From Chenggangzhangella methanolivorans (lineage in GTDB: Bacteria; Pseudomonadota; Alphaproteobacteria; Rhizobiales; Methylopilaceae): 64,000 bases of DNA. The stretch covers positions 3,249,501 through 3,313,500 of the forward strand of contig NZ_CP081869.1 in NCBI RefSeq assembly GCF_019797865.1, read 5' to 3'. The notes below the pieces were generated by a model. It saw only the letters and a program-made list of their open reading frames with translations, was not told the origin of the DNA and did no database searches. Each line of letters opens with the position of its first letter. Positions within the stretch are counted from its first letter, which is position 1. Position numbers and translations under genes: made by a program. This document shows positions 50,667 to 59,653 of this stretch, in pieces.

Positions 50667-51350
50667 ATGTTGAGCGTGGTGATACCCACCCGGAACGACG
50701 AAGCGAGGCTCGTGCCGACGCTCGCGGCCCTTGTGCCCGGCGCGGCCGACGGCCTCGTTCGCGACGTCGTGGTGACGGACGCCGGCTCGACCGACGCCAC
50801 CGTCGAGATCGCCGACCTCGCCGGCTGCGACGTGATGCAGGGCCGGCCCGACCGCGGCTCGCGCCTCGACGCCGCCGCCCGCGCGGCCAAGGGGCCGTGG
50901 CTGCTGTTCCTCGAGCCGGGCGTCGTGCTCGACGAAAGCTGGCGCCATGAGGCGCGCCAGTTCGCCGACGCGCTGGAGCGCACGGGCGAGACTGGCCGCC
51001 GCGCCGCGACCTTCAGCTTCGGGCAGGACGGCTTCGGCCGGCAGGCGCGGATGGCGGAGGTCTCGGCCGCGCTGTCGCGGCTGCTCACCGGCCTGCCGCG
51101 GCCCGAACAGGGGCTGCTGATCCACAAGAGCTTCTATGAAAAGACCGGCGGTTTCCGTCCGCTCGCCGTGATGGCGGAGGCCGATCTCGTCCGCCGCATC
51201 GGGGCCGGGCGTCTGACGCGGCTGCGCGCGCGCGCGCTTGCGCCCGCAGGCGCGACGCCGAAGGAGCGGTCAGGCGGCCTGAAGTCCGCGCTGTGCGCCG
51301 GCCTGCTGATGCTGCGCGTGCCGCCGAGCCTGCTCGCGCGGCTCTACTGA
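50667..51350 (+). CDS. Glycosyltransferase family 2 protein
   Basis: 227 residues. GT-A fold: LSVVIPTRNDEARLVPTL, donor-binding VVVTDAGSTDATVEIA, and ARAAKGPWLLFLEPGVVLD, where the usual DxD is replaced by EPG. The acceptor side has KSFYEKTGGFRPL and later Arg-rich helices. Short, soluble GT2 proteins of this kind occur in sterol- or hopanoid-linked and unknown pathways. It is divergent from the radical SAM gene. Confidence 0.82.
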   Translation: MLSVVIPTRNDEARLVPTLAALVPGAADGLVRDVVVTDAGSTDATVEIADLAGCDVMQGRPDRGSRLDAAARAAKGPWLLFLEPGVVLDESWRHEARQFADALERTGETGRRAATFSFGQDGFGRQARMAEVSAALSRLLTGLPRPEQGLLIHKSFYEKTGGFRPLAVMAEADLVRRIGAGRLTRLRARALAPAGATPKERSGGLKSALCAGLLMLRVPPSLLARLY

Positions 51351-51353
51351 GCG

Positions 51354-51761
51354 TCAGCCCCGGAGCGTCGCCGGGTCGGCCGCCAGCAAGGCCTCGATCC
51401 GCCCGCGCAAGTCTTCCGGAAACACGACTTCCAGCTCGTGCGGGTCTTCGAAGCGCCACCAGCGCACGGCGTCGCGAAGCACGATCAGGTAGAGCTTGAG
51501 TTCGCGCTCCGGCAGGCGCGGCAGGCGGTCGTGCACCAGGATGATCTTGCGGTCCGACATCCAGCCGAAATCGCAGAGGCAGTCCAGAAGACCGTCCCAG
51601 TCGAATCCGAAGTCGCGGGGGAACCACAGCGATTTCGAGAAGACGGCGAACAGTTCGTCCTTGGCGCTGATGTCGCCCGGAAGCCGCCAGTAGAACGAGC
51701 GCCCGTTGATCCGGCCGCTGAGGTCGGGTTCGAAACGGAAGGTTTCGAGGCCCGGGCGCAT
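51354..51761 (-). CDS. Barstar-like (barnase inhibitor) family protein
   Basis: 135 residues. The barstar fold signature is FGFDWDGLLDCLCDFGWM, the acidic helix that in barstar plugs the RNase active site, preceded by ELFAVFSKSLWFP. The acidic residues are retained. No barnase-like RNase is next to it; it lies three bases downstream of moaB on the same strand. It could protect against an RNase toxin encoded elsewhere or have another binding role. Confidence 0.8.
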   Translation of the reverse strand: MRPGLETFRFEPDLSGRINGRSFYWRLPGDISAKDELFAVFSKSLWFPRDFGFDWDGLLDCLCDFGWMSDRKIILVHDRLPRLPERELKLYLIVLRDAVRWWRFEDPHELEVVFPEDLRGRIEALLAADPATLRG

Positions 51762-51764
51762 CGT

Positions 51765-52343
51765 TCAGGCCCCGCCTTGCGGCGGGGCCGCGCCCTTGAG
51801 CTTGCCGCGCTTCAGGTGTTCGTCGAGCCGGGGAAGGATCTCGACGAAGTTGCAGGGGCGGTGGCGATAGTCGAGCTGCGCCTTCAGAACCCCGTCCCAG
51901 GCGTCGCGGCAGGCGCCGGACGAGCCCGGCAGCACGAACACGAAGGTCTTGCCCGCGACGCCCGCGGTCGCGCGCGACTGCAGCGTCGAGGTTCCCACGG
52001 TGCCCTTGGAATAATCGTGGAAGAGGGCCGAAAAGCCGTCCATGCGCTTCTCGAACAGAGGCTCCAGCGCGTCCGGGCTCAGGTCGCGGCCGGTGAAGCC
52101 GGTGCCGCCGGTGGTCAGCACCACGTCGGTCGCCGGATCGGCGACGAAGCCCGAGACCGCCGCGCGCAGAGCCTCGCGGTCGTCGCGCACGATCTGCCGT
52201 CCCGAGACGCGATGGCCGGCCGTCTCGATCCGCTCGCGAAGCGTCGCGCCGGACTTGTCGTCGTCCGGTCCGCGCGTGTCCGACACGGTCACCACCGCGA
52301 TGCCGAGCGGCACGAAGGGGCGGTCCTCGTCGATGCCTGCCAT
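51765..52343 (-). CDS. moaB: Molybdenum cofactor biosynthesis protein MoaB
   Basis: 192 residues. MPT-binding fold: IAVVTVSDTRGPDDDKSG, then TTGGTGFTGRDLSPDAL (the TGGTG loop) and VFVLPGSSGACRDAW. It adenylylates or otherwise handles molybdopterin; MoaB and MogA are hard to separate by sequence. ATG 52343. A two-gene operon with the barstar-like gene is likely. Confidence 0.93.
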   Translation of the reverse strand: MAGIDEDRPFVPLGIAVVTVSDTRGPDDDKSGATLRERIETAGHRVSGRQIVRDDREALRAAVSGFVADPATDVVLTTGGTGFTGRDLSPDALEPLFEKRMDGFSALFHDYSKGTVGTSTLQSRATAGVAGKTFVFVLPGSSGACRDAWDGVLKAQLDYRHRPCNFVEILPRLDEHLKRGKLKGAAPPQGGA

Positions 52344-52569
52344 GGTCGCAACCTTTCGCCGAGTCGAACCGGATAATACCGCATTTGGGCGACGGCGCGA
52401 CCAATGCGCGCGGGTCGCGCTTTCGTGAGGAGCGCCGGCGCCGGGGAAGCACGGCTTGCGCAGGCGCTTCGAGCCGCCATCTCCTTCAGGCCAGCACTTA
52501 CGCATCCGGGCGCGCGAATTCCATGATCGGTCCTGCGGTTTCCTCCTTCGATCCCCGGCCGGCGTTCTG

Positions 52570-53601
52570 ATGGGCGCGCGGGCGGTCCGTGTCGTGGACT
52601 GGACGTCGCGCGGTTGCCGGGTCGCGCTCGCGGCCTCGCTCGTGGTGGTCGCGGTCGGAGCGGCGTCGGACCTCGGCTACACCGTGCCGCTCGAGGTCGC
52701 GATCGAGCGCGGGCTCGCAGAGGCCGCCCCGGCGGAGCGTCTCGAGGCCCGCGCCCGCGCAGCGCTCGAGGCCGACGACGTCGATCTCGCCCGCGGCTTC
52801 GCGGATCTCGGCCAGCAGCTCGGCCGGCCGCTTACAGCGGAGACGCTCGCTCGGCTTTCGGCCGCCGAAGCGCCAGCCGCCGTCGCCATGCGCAACGCCC
52901 GCGGCGCGGCGCGCGGCTTCGCCACCGGCGAGATTGACGGGACGGCCTCGCTCGCCGGGGCGATCGCGGCCGACCTGACGGTGATCGGCGACCTGCGCGA
53001 TCTCGCCCGCGAAGGCGTCGCGCGCGCCAAGGGCGAGGAGCACAGCGACCTCATTCTCGGCCTCGCCGCCGCGGGCGTGGCGGTGACGGCCGCGACCTAT
53101 GTGAGCGCCGGCGGCGCGGCGCCGGCGCGCTTCAGCCTGTCGGTGCTCAAGGCCGCGCGGCGCACCGGCGCGATGACGGCCGAGTTCGCCGCCGATCTCG
53201 GCCGCCGCTTCGCCAAGGCGGCAGGGCGAACCGCCGACGCCGCTCCCGAAGCGAGCCGCGGCGCGCGGGCGCTCGGCGCGCTGTCGGGCCCGGCCGCGGA
53301 TCTGCGCGCGGTCGGCTCGGCGGTGGGAACGGCCGAGACCGTGCGGATGATGAAATATGTCCGCACCGTCGACGACCTGCCGGATCTGCGCCGCTTCGCG
53401 GAGCGCTTCGGCGCGCGCTCACGCGCGGTCGCGGAAGTGATGGGGCGGGCGAGCCTGCGGGCGTTCCGCACCACGGTGCGCTTCGCCGAGCTCATCGCCA
53501 AGCACCTGATCGCGATCGCAATGTGGCTCGGCGGGCTGCTCGCGGGCGCGGTCTCGAACGTCGCGTGGCGGGGCGTGCGGTTCTTCGCGGCGCGGGTGTA
53601 G
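52570..53601 (+). CDS. Hypothetical membrane protein; its 3' end is tandemly repeated downstream
   Basis: 343 residues, unrecognised. Hydrophobic segments lie at about 18-38 (RVALAASLVVVAVGAASDLG), about 163-182 (LGLAAAGVAVTAATYVSAGG) and at the C terminus (AIAMWLGGLLAGAVSNVAW). The intervening regions are Ala/Arg-rich helices. The last 26 codons and stop are contained in the first copy of a 209-bp tandem repeat that runs on to 54359. ATG 52570 (MGARAVRVVDW). Confidence 0.65.
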   Translation: MGARAVRVVDWTSRGCRVALAASLVVVAVGAASDLGYTVPLEVAIERGLAEAAPAERLEARARAALEADDVDLARGFADLGQQLGRPLTAETLARLSAAEAPAAVAMRNARGAARGFATGEIDGTASLAGAIAADLTVIGDLRDLAREGVARAKGEEHSDLILGLAAAGVAVTAATYVSAGGAAPARFSLSVLKAARRTGAMTAEFAADLGRRFAKAAGRTADAAPEASRGARALGALSGPAADLRAVGSAVGTAETVRMMKYVRTVDDLPDLRRFAERFGARSRAVAEVMGRASLRAFRTTVRFAELIAKHLIAIAMWLGGLLAGAVSNVAWRGVRFFAARV

Positions 53602-54359
53602 CGCGACCCTTGTCCCGGACTTGATCCGGGACCCAGAACCGAAACGCTTTCTCGCCTAAGCGCCGCCGCTCGCCGTGTTCTGGTCTCGCCGCAACGGTTC
53701 CGTGTCCCGGATCAAGTCCGGGACAAAAAATGTGGCTCGGCGGGCTGCTCGCGGGCGCGGTCTCGAACGTCGCGTGGCGGGGCGTGAGGTTCTTCGCGGC
53801 GCGGGTGTAGCGCGACCCTCGTCCCGGACTTGATCCGGGACCCAGAACCGACACGCTTTCTCGCCTAAGCGCCGCCGCTCGCAGCGTTCTGGTCTTGCCG
53901 CATCGGTTCTGGGTCCCGGATCAAGTCCGGGACAAGAAAGGCGGCTCGGCGGGCTGCTCGCGGGCGCGGTTTCGAACGTCGCGTGGCGGGGCGTGAGGTT
54001 TTTCGCGGCGCGGGTGTAGCGCGACCCTTGTCCCGGACTTGATCCGGGACCCAGAACCGACACGCTTTCTCGCTCAAGCGCAGCCGCTCGCAGCGTTCTG
54101 GTCTCGCCGCATCGGTTCTGGGTCCCGGATCAAGTCCGGAACAAGAAAGGCGGCTCGGCGGGTTGCTCGCGGGCGCGGTCTCGAACGTCGCGTGGCGGGG
54201 CGTGAGGTTCTTCGCGGCGCGGGTGTAGCGCGACCCTTGTCCCGGACTTGATCCGGGACCCAGAACCGACACGCTTTCTCGCTTAAGCGCCGCCGCTCGC
54301 AGCGTTCTGGTCTCGCCGTAACGGTTCTGGGTCCCGGATCAAGTCCGGGACAAGAAAGG
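53524..54359. repeat. 209-bp tandem repeat, four copies
   Basis: Exact period of 209 bp: copies at 53524-53732, 53733-53941, 53942-54150 and 54151-54359. Each copy holds a duplicate of the last 78 bp of the membrane-protein gene (GGCTCGGCGGGCTGCTCGCG to GTGTAG), followed by a CTTGTCCCGGACTTGATCCG palindrome whose right arm reads CGGATCAAGTCCGGGACAAG. Copies differ at only a few positions. Nothing else is encoded in 53602-54369. Confidence 0.93.
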
Positions 54360-54369
54360 CGGCGTCGTC

Positions 54370-54908
54370 TCAGTACTCCACCACGCCGTCGAGGGCGTAG
54401 TGCTTGATCGTCTTGCGGTTGGCGATCAGCTCGTCGATCGTCGGCTCGCTCGCGAAGGCGCGCTTGATGGCGAGCTTCATCGCCTCGTAGTTGGTCCGGT
54501 AGAGGTCGGCCTTGTCGAGGTTTTCGTCCTCGGCGCAGCGCAGGTCGAGCCAGATCGTCGCGACGATACAGATGTCCTCGACGATCTCCTTCGGGATGAC
54601 GCCCTCGATCACGCTGTCGAGCACGCCATCCGAGATCGCGCCCTGAACCACGCCGCCGAGCAGGTCGACGTATTCGGCGCTCGGGATCGTGACCTTCGAG
54701 GTCATCATGGTGGCGGGCTTCACGAGCTGGTTGAGGTCGCGCACCGCGAACATGCAGGTGTGGCCGACGCTCTGGGCGAGCATCGACGCGAAGGCGTGGC
54801 CGACCGGGCCGCTCTTCAGGCCGATCACGATCTCGGGCATGGCGTCGGTCGCCTGGCCTCGGCCGCGAGCACGGTGGCCTCGCCGGTCAGCATGGTGAGA
54901 TCGGTCAT
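54370..54908 (-). CDS. Formaldehyde-activating enzyme (Fae) homologue lacking the catalytic His (frameshifted)
   Basis: About 179 residues. Clear Fae-family blocks: IVIGLKSGPVGHAFA, LNQLVKPATMMTSKVTI, EGVIPKEIVEDICIV and NYEAMKLAIKRAF. Fae condenses formaldehyde with tetrahydromethanopterin in methylotrophs. The N-terminal V-A-H-I-D segment bearing the catalytic His in true Fae aligns with D-A-M-P-E here, so catalysis as in Fae is doubtful. One base is missing at about 54855; the corrected N terminus is MTDLTMLTGEATVLAAEAQ. ATG 54908 has AGGAGA upstream. It lies 25 bp after the carbonic anhydrase gene, so the two are cotranscribed. Confidence 0.85.
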
Positions 54909-54933
54909 CGAAGTCTCCTGAAGGAAGGGAAGG

Positions 54934-55586
54934 TCACTGGCCCGGCGCGTCGGCCCAGAAGCCGCGCTCGTCGCGGCAGCGGAGGCACCCGTTCGCGACG
55001 CCGAAATGCATGCCGGTGATCTCGAGGTCGCCGGCGTTCACGCGCTCGGCGAGCCACGGGAACGTCATGAGGTTCTCGACGGTGACGTCGACGCAGGCCT
55101 CCTCGGCCGCGCTCTGGCGTTCCTCGCCCTGAAGCGCGGGATCGACGTGCGCGCGGGCGCGCGCGGCGATGTCCATCCAGCCGGCGACGAAGTCCTGGGC
55201 TTCCGGCGGGGCGCCGTTGAACAGCGCGTTGACGCCGCCGCAGCCGGCATGCGCCAGCACGACGATGCGCTTCACCTTCAGCACCCCGCACCGCGAACTC
55301 GATCGCGGCGCTCGCGCCGTGGTGCCGCTGGTCAGGCGCGTAGGGCGGCACGAGAGCCGCGACGTTTCTCAGCACGAACAGCTCGCCCGGCGGCGTCGAG
55401 GATCTGCTGGGGGTCGACGCGGCTGTCGGAACAACCCACCACCATGACCTTCGGCGACTGGCCCTTGGCGAGCCGTTCGAACCGGCGCTGCAGCTCCGGC
55501 CAGGCGTTTTCGCGGAACCGGCGGTAGCCGTCGAACAGCGCGTCGAGCGAGCCGGCGGCCGGCTCCGGACGTTCAGTTTCGCCCAT
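54934..55586 (-). CDS. Beta-class carbonic anhydrase (two frame breaks)
   Basis: About 216 residues; interconverts CO2 and bicarbonate. Zinc ligands: Cys and Asp-Arg in VVGCSDSRVDP, then His and Cys in VLAHAGCGGVNAL. A net +1 shift at about 55393 and an extra G at about 55284 break the frame; the middle segment reads GELFVLRNVAALVPPYAP in the intermediate frame. ATG 55586. It is first gene of a pair with the Fae homologue, which suggests a link to C1 oxidation to CO2. Confidence 0.88.
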
Positions 55587-55825
55587 CTGCTCTCTCCTGA
55601 TGTTTCAGCGCGCCTTTCGGCGGCGACCGATCATGCCGGCCGGCCGCCGTCAAGGCGCGATCATTGTGGAGCGCCCGCGACATCTGCGCATCCTCGCCCC
55701 CAAAGGCCGAGGGAAGACGGCGCGCGGCTCAGCAATTCGTCACGAGCGCGCGCGAACGCCTTTCCACGCGCCTGCGGGGGCTTATTTGGATGCGTTCAAA
55801 ACACGCGCCGCTATCGAAAGCGACC

Positions 55826-56698
55826 ATGGCCGCGACCGACCTCGACGCCGAAGCCGCCTGGGAGGCGGTCCGCGCCGCCCGCCACGGCGCGACCGTGCCG
55901 GCGGCGCTCAGCCGCCATCCGCTTTGCGAGGCGCTGCTGCCGGTCGCGACCGCGCGTTCGATCGTCGTCGCCCAACTCGGCCAATCGCTCGACGGCCGCA
56001 TCGCGACGGTGACGGGAGCCTCGCACTTCATCAACGGTCCCGGCGGCGTCGAACATCTGCACCGCCTGCGCGCGCTGCTGGACGCCGTGCTGGTCGGCGT
56101 CGGCACGGTGCTGGCAGACGACTGCCGGCTGACCGTGCGGCGCGTCGAGGGCGCGTCGCCCGCCCGCGTCGTGCTTGATCCCGCCGGGCGCGTTCCCGAC
56201 GACGCCAGCATCTTCGCCGACGACGGCGCCCGCCGCCTCGTCATTCGCGCCGAGGGCGCGCGGCGCTCTCAGGTCCAGGGCGTCGAGACCGTGCATCTGC
56301 CGGTGACCGCCGGCCAGATCGCGCCCGGCGACGTCGTCGCCGCGCTCGCCCGCCGCGGCTTTCGCCGCGTCCTGATAGAGGGCGGGGCCGACACGGTCTC
56401 GCGCTTCGTCTCCGCTGACGCGGTCGATCGGCTCCACGTGATGGTCGCGCCGCTTATCGTCGGCTCCGGCCGGCCGGGCCTCGCGCTTGCGCCAGTCGCC
56501 GAGCTCGTCCATGCGCGGCGGCCCGTCACGCGGAGCTTCCCGCTGCCCGGCGGCGACGTTCTGTTCGACTGCGACATGCGGCGCGAGGCCGAAACCCTGC
56601 GACACGACCAGGAGAGCGCCCATGAGCGAGCGAACGCCCGCGGCGGGTTATTTCGCCGGCCGCTAGGGCGCTGCACTGGATCGTGGCGGCGCTGGTGA
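55826..56698 (+). CDS. RibD C-terminal/dihydrofolate-reductase-like family reductase
   Basis: About 290 residues. The DHFR-like fold of the RibD C-terminal domain is visible: SIVVAQLGQSLDGRIATVTG, the NADPH segment LLDAVLVGVGTVLADDCRLT, and RRVLIEGGADTVSRFVSADA. It lacks the N-terminal deaminase domain of RibD, so it is a stand-alone pyrimidine- or pteridine-type reductase. ATG 55826 (MAATDLDAEAAW). The frame runs 77 bp into the cytochrome gene; a shift near the end, to the TGA at 56623-56625, would give the usual ATGA junction. Its neighbours include a PTPS-like gene, which raises a pterin role. Confidence 0.8.
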   Translation: MAATDLDAEAAWEAVRAARHGATVPAALSRHPLCEALLPVATARSIVVAQLGQSLDGRIATVTGASHFINGPGGVEHLHRLRALLDAVLVGVGTVLADDCRLTVRRVEGASPARVVLDPAGRVPDDASIFADDGARRLVIRAEGARRSQVQGVETVHLPVTAGQIAPGDVVAALARRGFRRVLIEGGADTVSRFVSADAVDRLHVMVAPLIVGSGRPGLALAPVAELVHARRPVTRSFPLPGGDVLFDCDMRREAETLRHDQESAHERANARGGLFRRPLGRCTGSWRRW

Positions 56699-57174
56699 TC
56701 GCGCTGATCGCGGTCGGGATCGGCCGCGGCTACATGCCCAAGGGTCCGGAGCGCGACGTCGTCACCATGCTGCACAAGGCGACCGGCGTCGTGGTGCTGG
56801 TCCTCATGTTCCTGCGCATTCGCCTGCGGCTCGCCGATCCGCCCCCGCCGCCCGACCCCTCCACGCCCGCCTGGCAGGCGGCGGCGAGCGGCGTCGTGCA
56901 TTGGGCCTTCTATGCGCTGCTGATGATCATGCCGGTGCTCGGCTGGGCCGGTTCGAACGCGCTCGGCCGGCCGGTCAGCATGTATGGCCTGTTCGACCTT
57001 CCGACGCTGACGGCGGAGAACAAGCCGCTCGGAGAGGCGCTCTACGGCTGGCACGAGGGCCTCGGCTACGCGCTGCTGGCGCTCGTCGTGCTCCATGTCG
57101 GGGCCGCGCTCCATCACCGTTACGTCCGCAAGGACGCCGTCCTGTCCCGCATGACGCTTGGAGGAGCGCGATGA
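56622..57174 (+). CDS. Cytochrome b561-like protein, first copy (frameshifted)
   Basis: About 183 residues with four membrane helices and His residues for two haems: ALHWIVAALVIALI, MLHKATGVVVLVLMF, VHWAFYALLMIMPVLGW, and HVGAALHHRYV. One extra base at about 56663 separates the N terminus (MSERTPAAGYFAGR) from RALHW. ATG 56622 has AGGAG upstream. It likely passes electrons between quinone and a periplasmic partner. It is coupled by ATGA to the second copy. Confidence 0.85.
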
Positions 57175-57740
57175 GCGACGCCGCAATTCCTGCCCCCGCC
57201 GCTGGCGGCTACCGGACTCCGGCGAAGATCCTGCACTGGACGGTGGCCGTCCTGGTGCTCGGCATGATCCCGGTCGGGATCTCGCTCGAGAGCCTGCCCA
57301 AGGGCCCGATCCAGGACGGGTTCTACGCCGCCCACAAATCCACGGGCTTTCTCGTGCTGGTCCTGATGCTCGCCCGGCTCGCCTTCCGGCTGGCCGCGCC
57401 GCCGCCGCCTCCCGAGCCCTCGCTCGCGGGTTGGCAGGTCGGGGTGAGCCATGCGGTGCACTGGACGCTCTATCTGCTGCTTCTTGTGATGCCGGTAATC
57501 GGCTGGGCCGGCTCCAACGCCTTCGGCGCGCCGGTCTCGGTCTACGGCCTGTTCACGCTGCCCGACATCGCCTCGAAGAACGAAGACTTCTCCAAGACGC
57601 TGCTGGGGATCCACGGCACGATGGGGCTGATCGCCGGCGCGCTGATCCTGCTTCACATCGCGGCCGCGCTCTATCACCGTTTCGCGCTGAAGGACGCCGT
57701 GCTGGCGCGGATGACGACCGCGCCGGCTGAGACGGACTAG
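57171..57740 (+). CDS. Cytochrome b561-like protein, second copy
   Basis: 189 residues, paralogous to the upstream gene: KILHWTVAVLVLGMIPVG, AAHKSTGFLVLVLMLARL, HAVHWTLYLLLLVMPVIGWA, LHIAAALYHRF. Both copies share the GWAGSNA loop and a VYGLF/MYGLF segment, so they arose by tandem duplication and may form a heterodimer. Confidence 0.92.
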   Translation: MSDAAIPAPAAGGYRTPAKILHWTVAVLVLGMIPVGISLESLPKGPIQDGFYAAHKSTGFLVLVLMLARLAFRLAAPPPPPEPSLAGWQVGVSHAVHWTLYLLLLVMPVIGWAGSNAFGAPVSVYGLFTLPDIASKNEDFSKTLLGIHGTMGLIAGALILLHIAAALYHRFALKDAVLARMTTAPAETD

Positions 57741-57756
57741 GGAAAGGGCGCTGCGC

Positions 57757-58596
57757 CTATCCCGGCTGCAGCAGCAGATCCTCATGCGCGACCCCGACGC
57801 CGCTCGCCGCATGCTCAAGCCGGAAGGCGAGCCACTCGCCGAGCTCCGGTCCGTCCGGCAGTTCCGCGATCGCCTGCGCCATGTCGCTGGCGAGCCGTCG
57901 CGTGAGCGCCTCATCCGCCTCGTCGAGGCGCCACGGGCTTGGCGAGGAGAGGCAGGCGAGCCCCGCCGCTCGACCGATCTCGGCGAGCCCGAGCGCCGCT
58001 CCCGGCCCCATGGCCGGTCCCAGACCCTTGTCGCGAAGCTGGTGGCGGTTGAAGGCCTCGAGCGCCGCCGCGTCGAGCCGATGGGCTGGCGAAAACCGCT
58101 TCTCGCCGGCATAGACCAGCGGCGCGTAGAGCGGCTTTCCGGAGGCGGCGAGCCGGGAGACGAAGGCTTCGGTCCAGTCATGGCCTGCGAGATCGAAGAA
58201 CGCCGAGGCGGTCACGAGATCGGCCTCCGCCGCCGCCGCAGGCAGCGGATCGGCCGAGAGGTCCCGGGCGAGCGTCATGACCTCGATTTCGGTCGCGGTC
58301 TTCTGGAGGAGAAGACGGCCGCCCGCGTCGGACGAGGCGTCCGCCCATTTCGAAAGCCGCGTGCGGGCGTGGGCCAACAGCCCCTCGTCGGCGTCGACCA
58401 GCGTCCAGCGTTGCTTCGGGCCAAGCCGCGGGCTGAGCGCCCGGAGCAGCGAACCGGAGCCGGCGCCGAGATCCGTGACGGAGACGGTCTCCCGGCCGGC
58501 GAACAGCGCGGCGATGCGCTCCAGCGGTTCGTTCGCCAACGATCTGTGGTCGGCGGGCTCGCGCAGGTCGAGCCAGTCCGGATCGAAGCCGCTCAC
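57757..58596 (-). CDS. Class I SAM-dependent methyltransferase
   Basis: 279 residues. SAM motif I is VTDLGAGSGSLLRAL with WTLVDADEGLLAHA after it. DLVTASAFFDLAGHDW is the catalytic-side loop. GTG 58596 overlaps the glycosyltransferase stop (GTGA). It is last gene of the four-gene minus-strand operon. Substrate unknown; a sugar- or pterin-linked acceptor is suggested only by neighbours. Confidence 0.85.
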   Translation of the reverse strand: MSGFDPDWLDLREPADHRSLANEPLERIAALFAGRETVSVTDLGAGSGSLLRALSPRLGPKQRWTLVDADEGLLAHARTRLSKWADASSDAGGRLLLQKTATEIEVMTLARDLSADPLPAAAAEADLVTASAFFDLAGHDWTEAFVSRLAASGKPLYAPLVYAGEKRFSPAHRLDAAALEAFNRHQLRDKGLGPAMGPGAALGLAEIGRAAGLACLSSPSPWRLDEADEALTRRLASDMAQAIAELPDGPELGEWLAFRLEHAASGVGVAHEDLLLQPG

Positions 58597-59653
58597 GTCG
58601 CCGCCGCAGACGGCAGGCCGCGGTCCATGAGGTGCTCGAACACGTCCGCGCACTGGAACCAGCGCGGCAGGCGGGCGGCGCGGGTGCGGGCCGCGTTCGA
58701 GGCGCGGGCGCGCGCGCCGGGATTGTCGAGCAGCGCCCGCAGCGCCTGCGCTAGCGCGTCGACGTCGTCGGGCTCGACCAGCGCCCCGGCGCGCTCGGAC
58801 ATCAGCGCCGCCGCGGCCTCGCAACGACCGGCGATCACCGGCAGGCCATGCGCCAGCGCCTCGGCGACCGCCATGCCGTAGCCCTCGAAGCGCGAGGGCA
58901 ACGCGAAGACGTCCGCGCCGTCGAAGACCGCGGAGAGGCCCGCCTCGTCCACGGCTCCCAGAAGCTCTGTCCGGTCCGAAATCCCGAGCGACGCGATCTC
59001 TCCCCTCAGGGCGTCGGCGCAGGGGGGGCGCGGTCGAGCGCGCCGGCCACGACCCAGCGCCACGGCAGGTCGGAGAGCGTCGCGAGCGCCCGTGCGAGCG
59101 TCGCGTGGTTCTTGCGCGGCGTCACGGCTCCGACGCTGAGCACCACGGGAACCTCGCCGCCGCCCTTGGCGCGGGGCTTGGGATCGACGCCGGGCTCGGC
59201 GACGCGCACCCGGCGGCCGTCGAGGCCGAAGCGCTCGACGAGGATCGTGCGGGTCGCTTCGCTGGTCGCGATCACGAGCGCCGCCGCCGCGAGCGCCGCG
59301 CGTTCGGAGGCCTCGAGCCGCGCGGCGTCTTCCGGCGACAGGCCGGTTTCGAGCGCGAGCGGATGATGGACGAGCGCCGCGACCGGACGGCCGAGCGCGA
59401 CGATCCCCTCCGCCGGCAACGCCCCGTAGGCGAGCCCGTCGACCACGAGCGTCGCCTCGGCGGGCACGCCTGAGAGCGCCTTCAGCGCGCCTGCGATCGA
59501 GGCGTCGCTCGGCGCCGGGAAGTTGTCCGGGAGCGAGAGCGCCCGCGCCGCCTGTCCGCGGCCTGTCAGTTCGGCGATCACCCGGGCGTCGTAGCGATAA
59601 CCGCCGGTCGGGGCCGCGATGTCGCCCGGGACGGCGAGGACGAGCTCAGCCAT
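58593..59653 (-). CDS. Glycosyltransferase family 4 protein (frameshifted)
   Basis: About 353 residues, GT-B fold: PGDIAAPTGGYRYDARVI near the N terminus, VLSVGAVTPRKNHATLARAL at the domain junction, and the donor-binding E-x7-E region SRFEGYGMAVAEALAHGLPV. One C is missing from a C run at about 59028, between DRAPP and CADALRGEI. It overlaps the PTPS-like gene's stop by eight bases. Confidence 0.9.
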
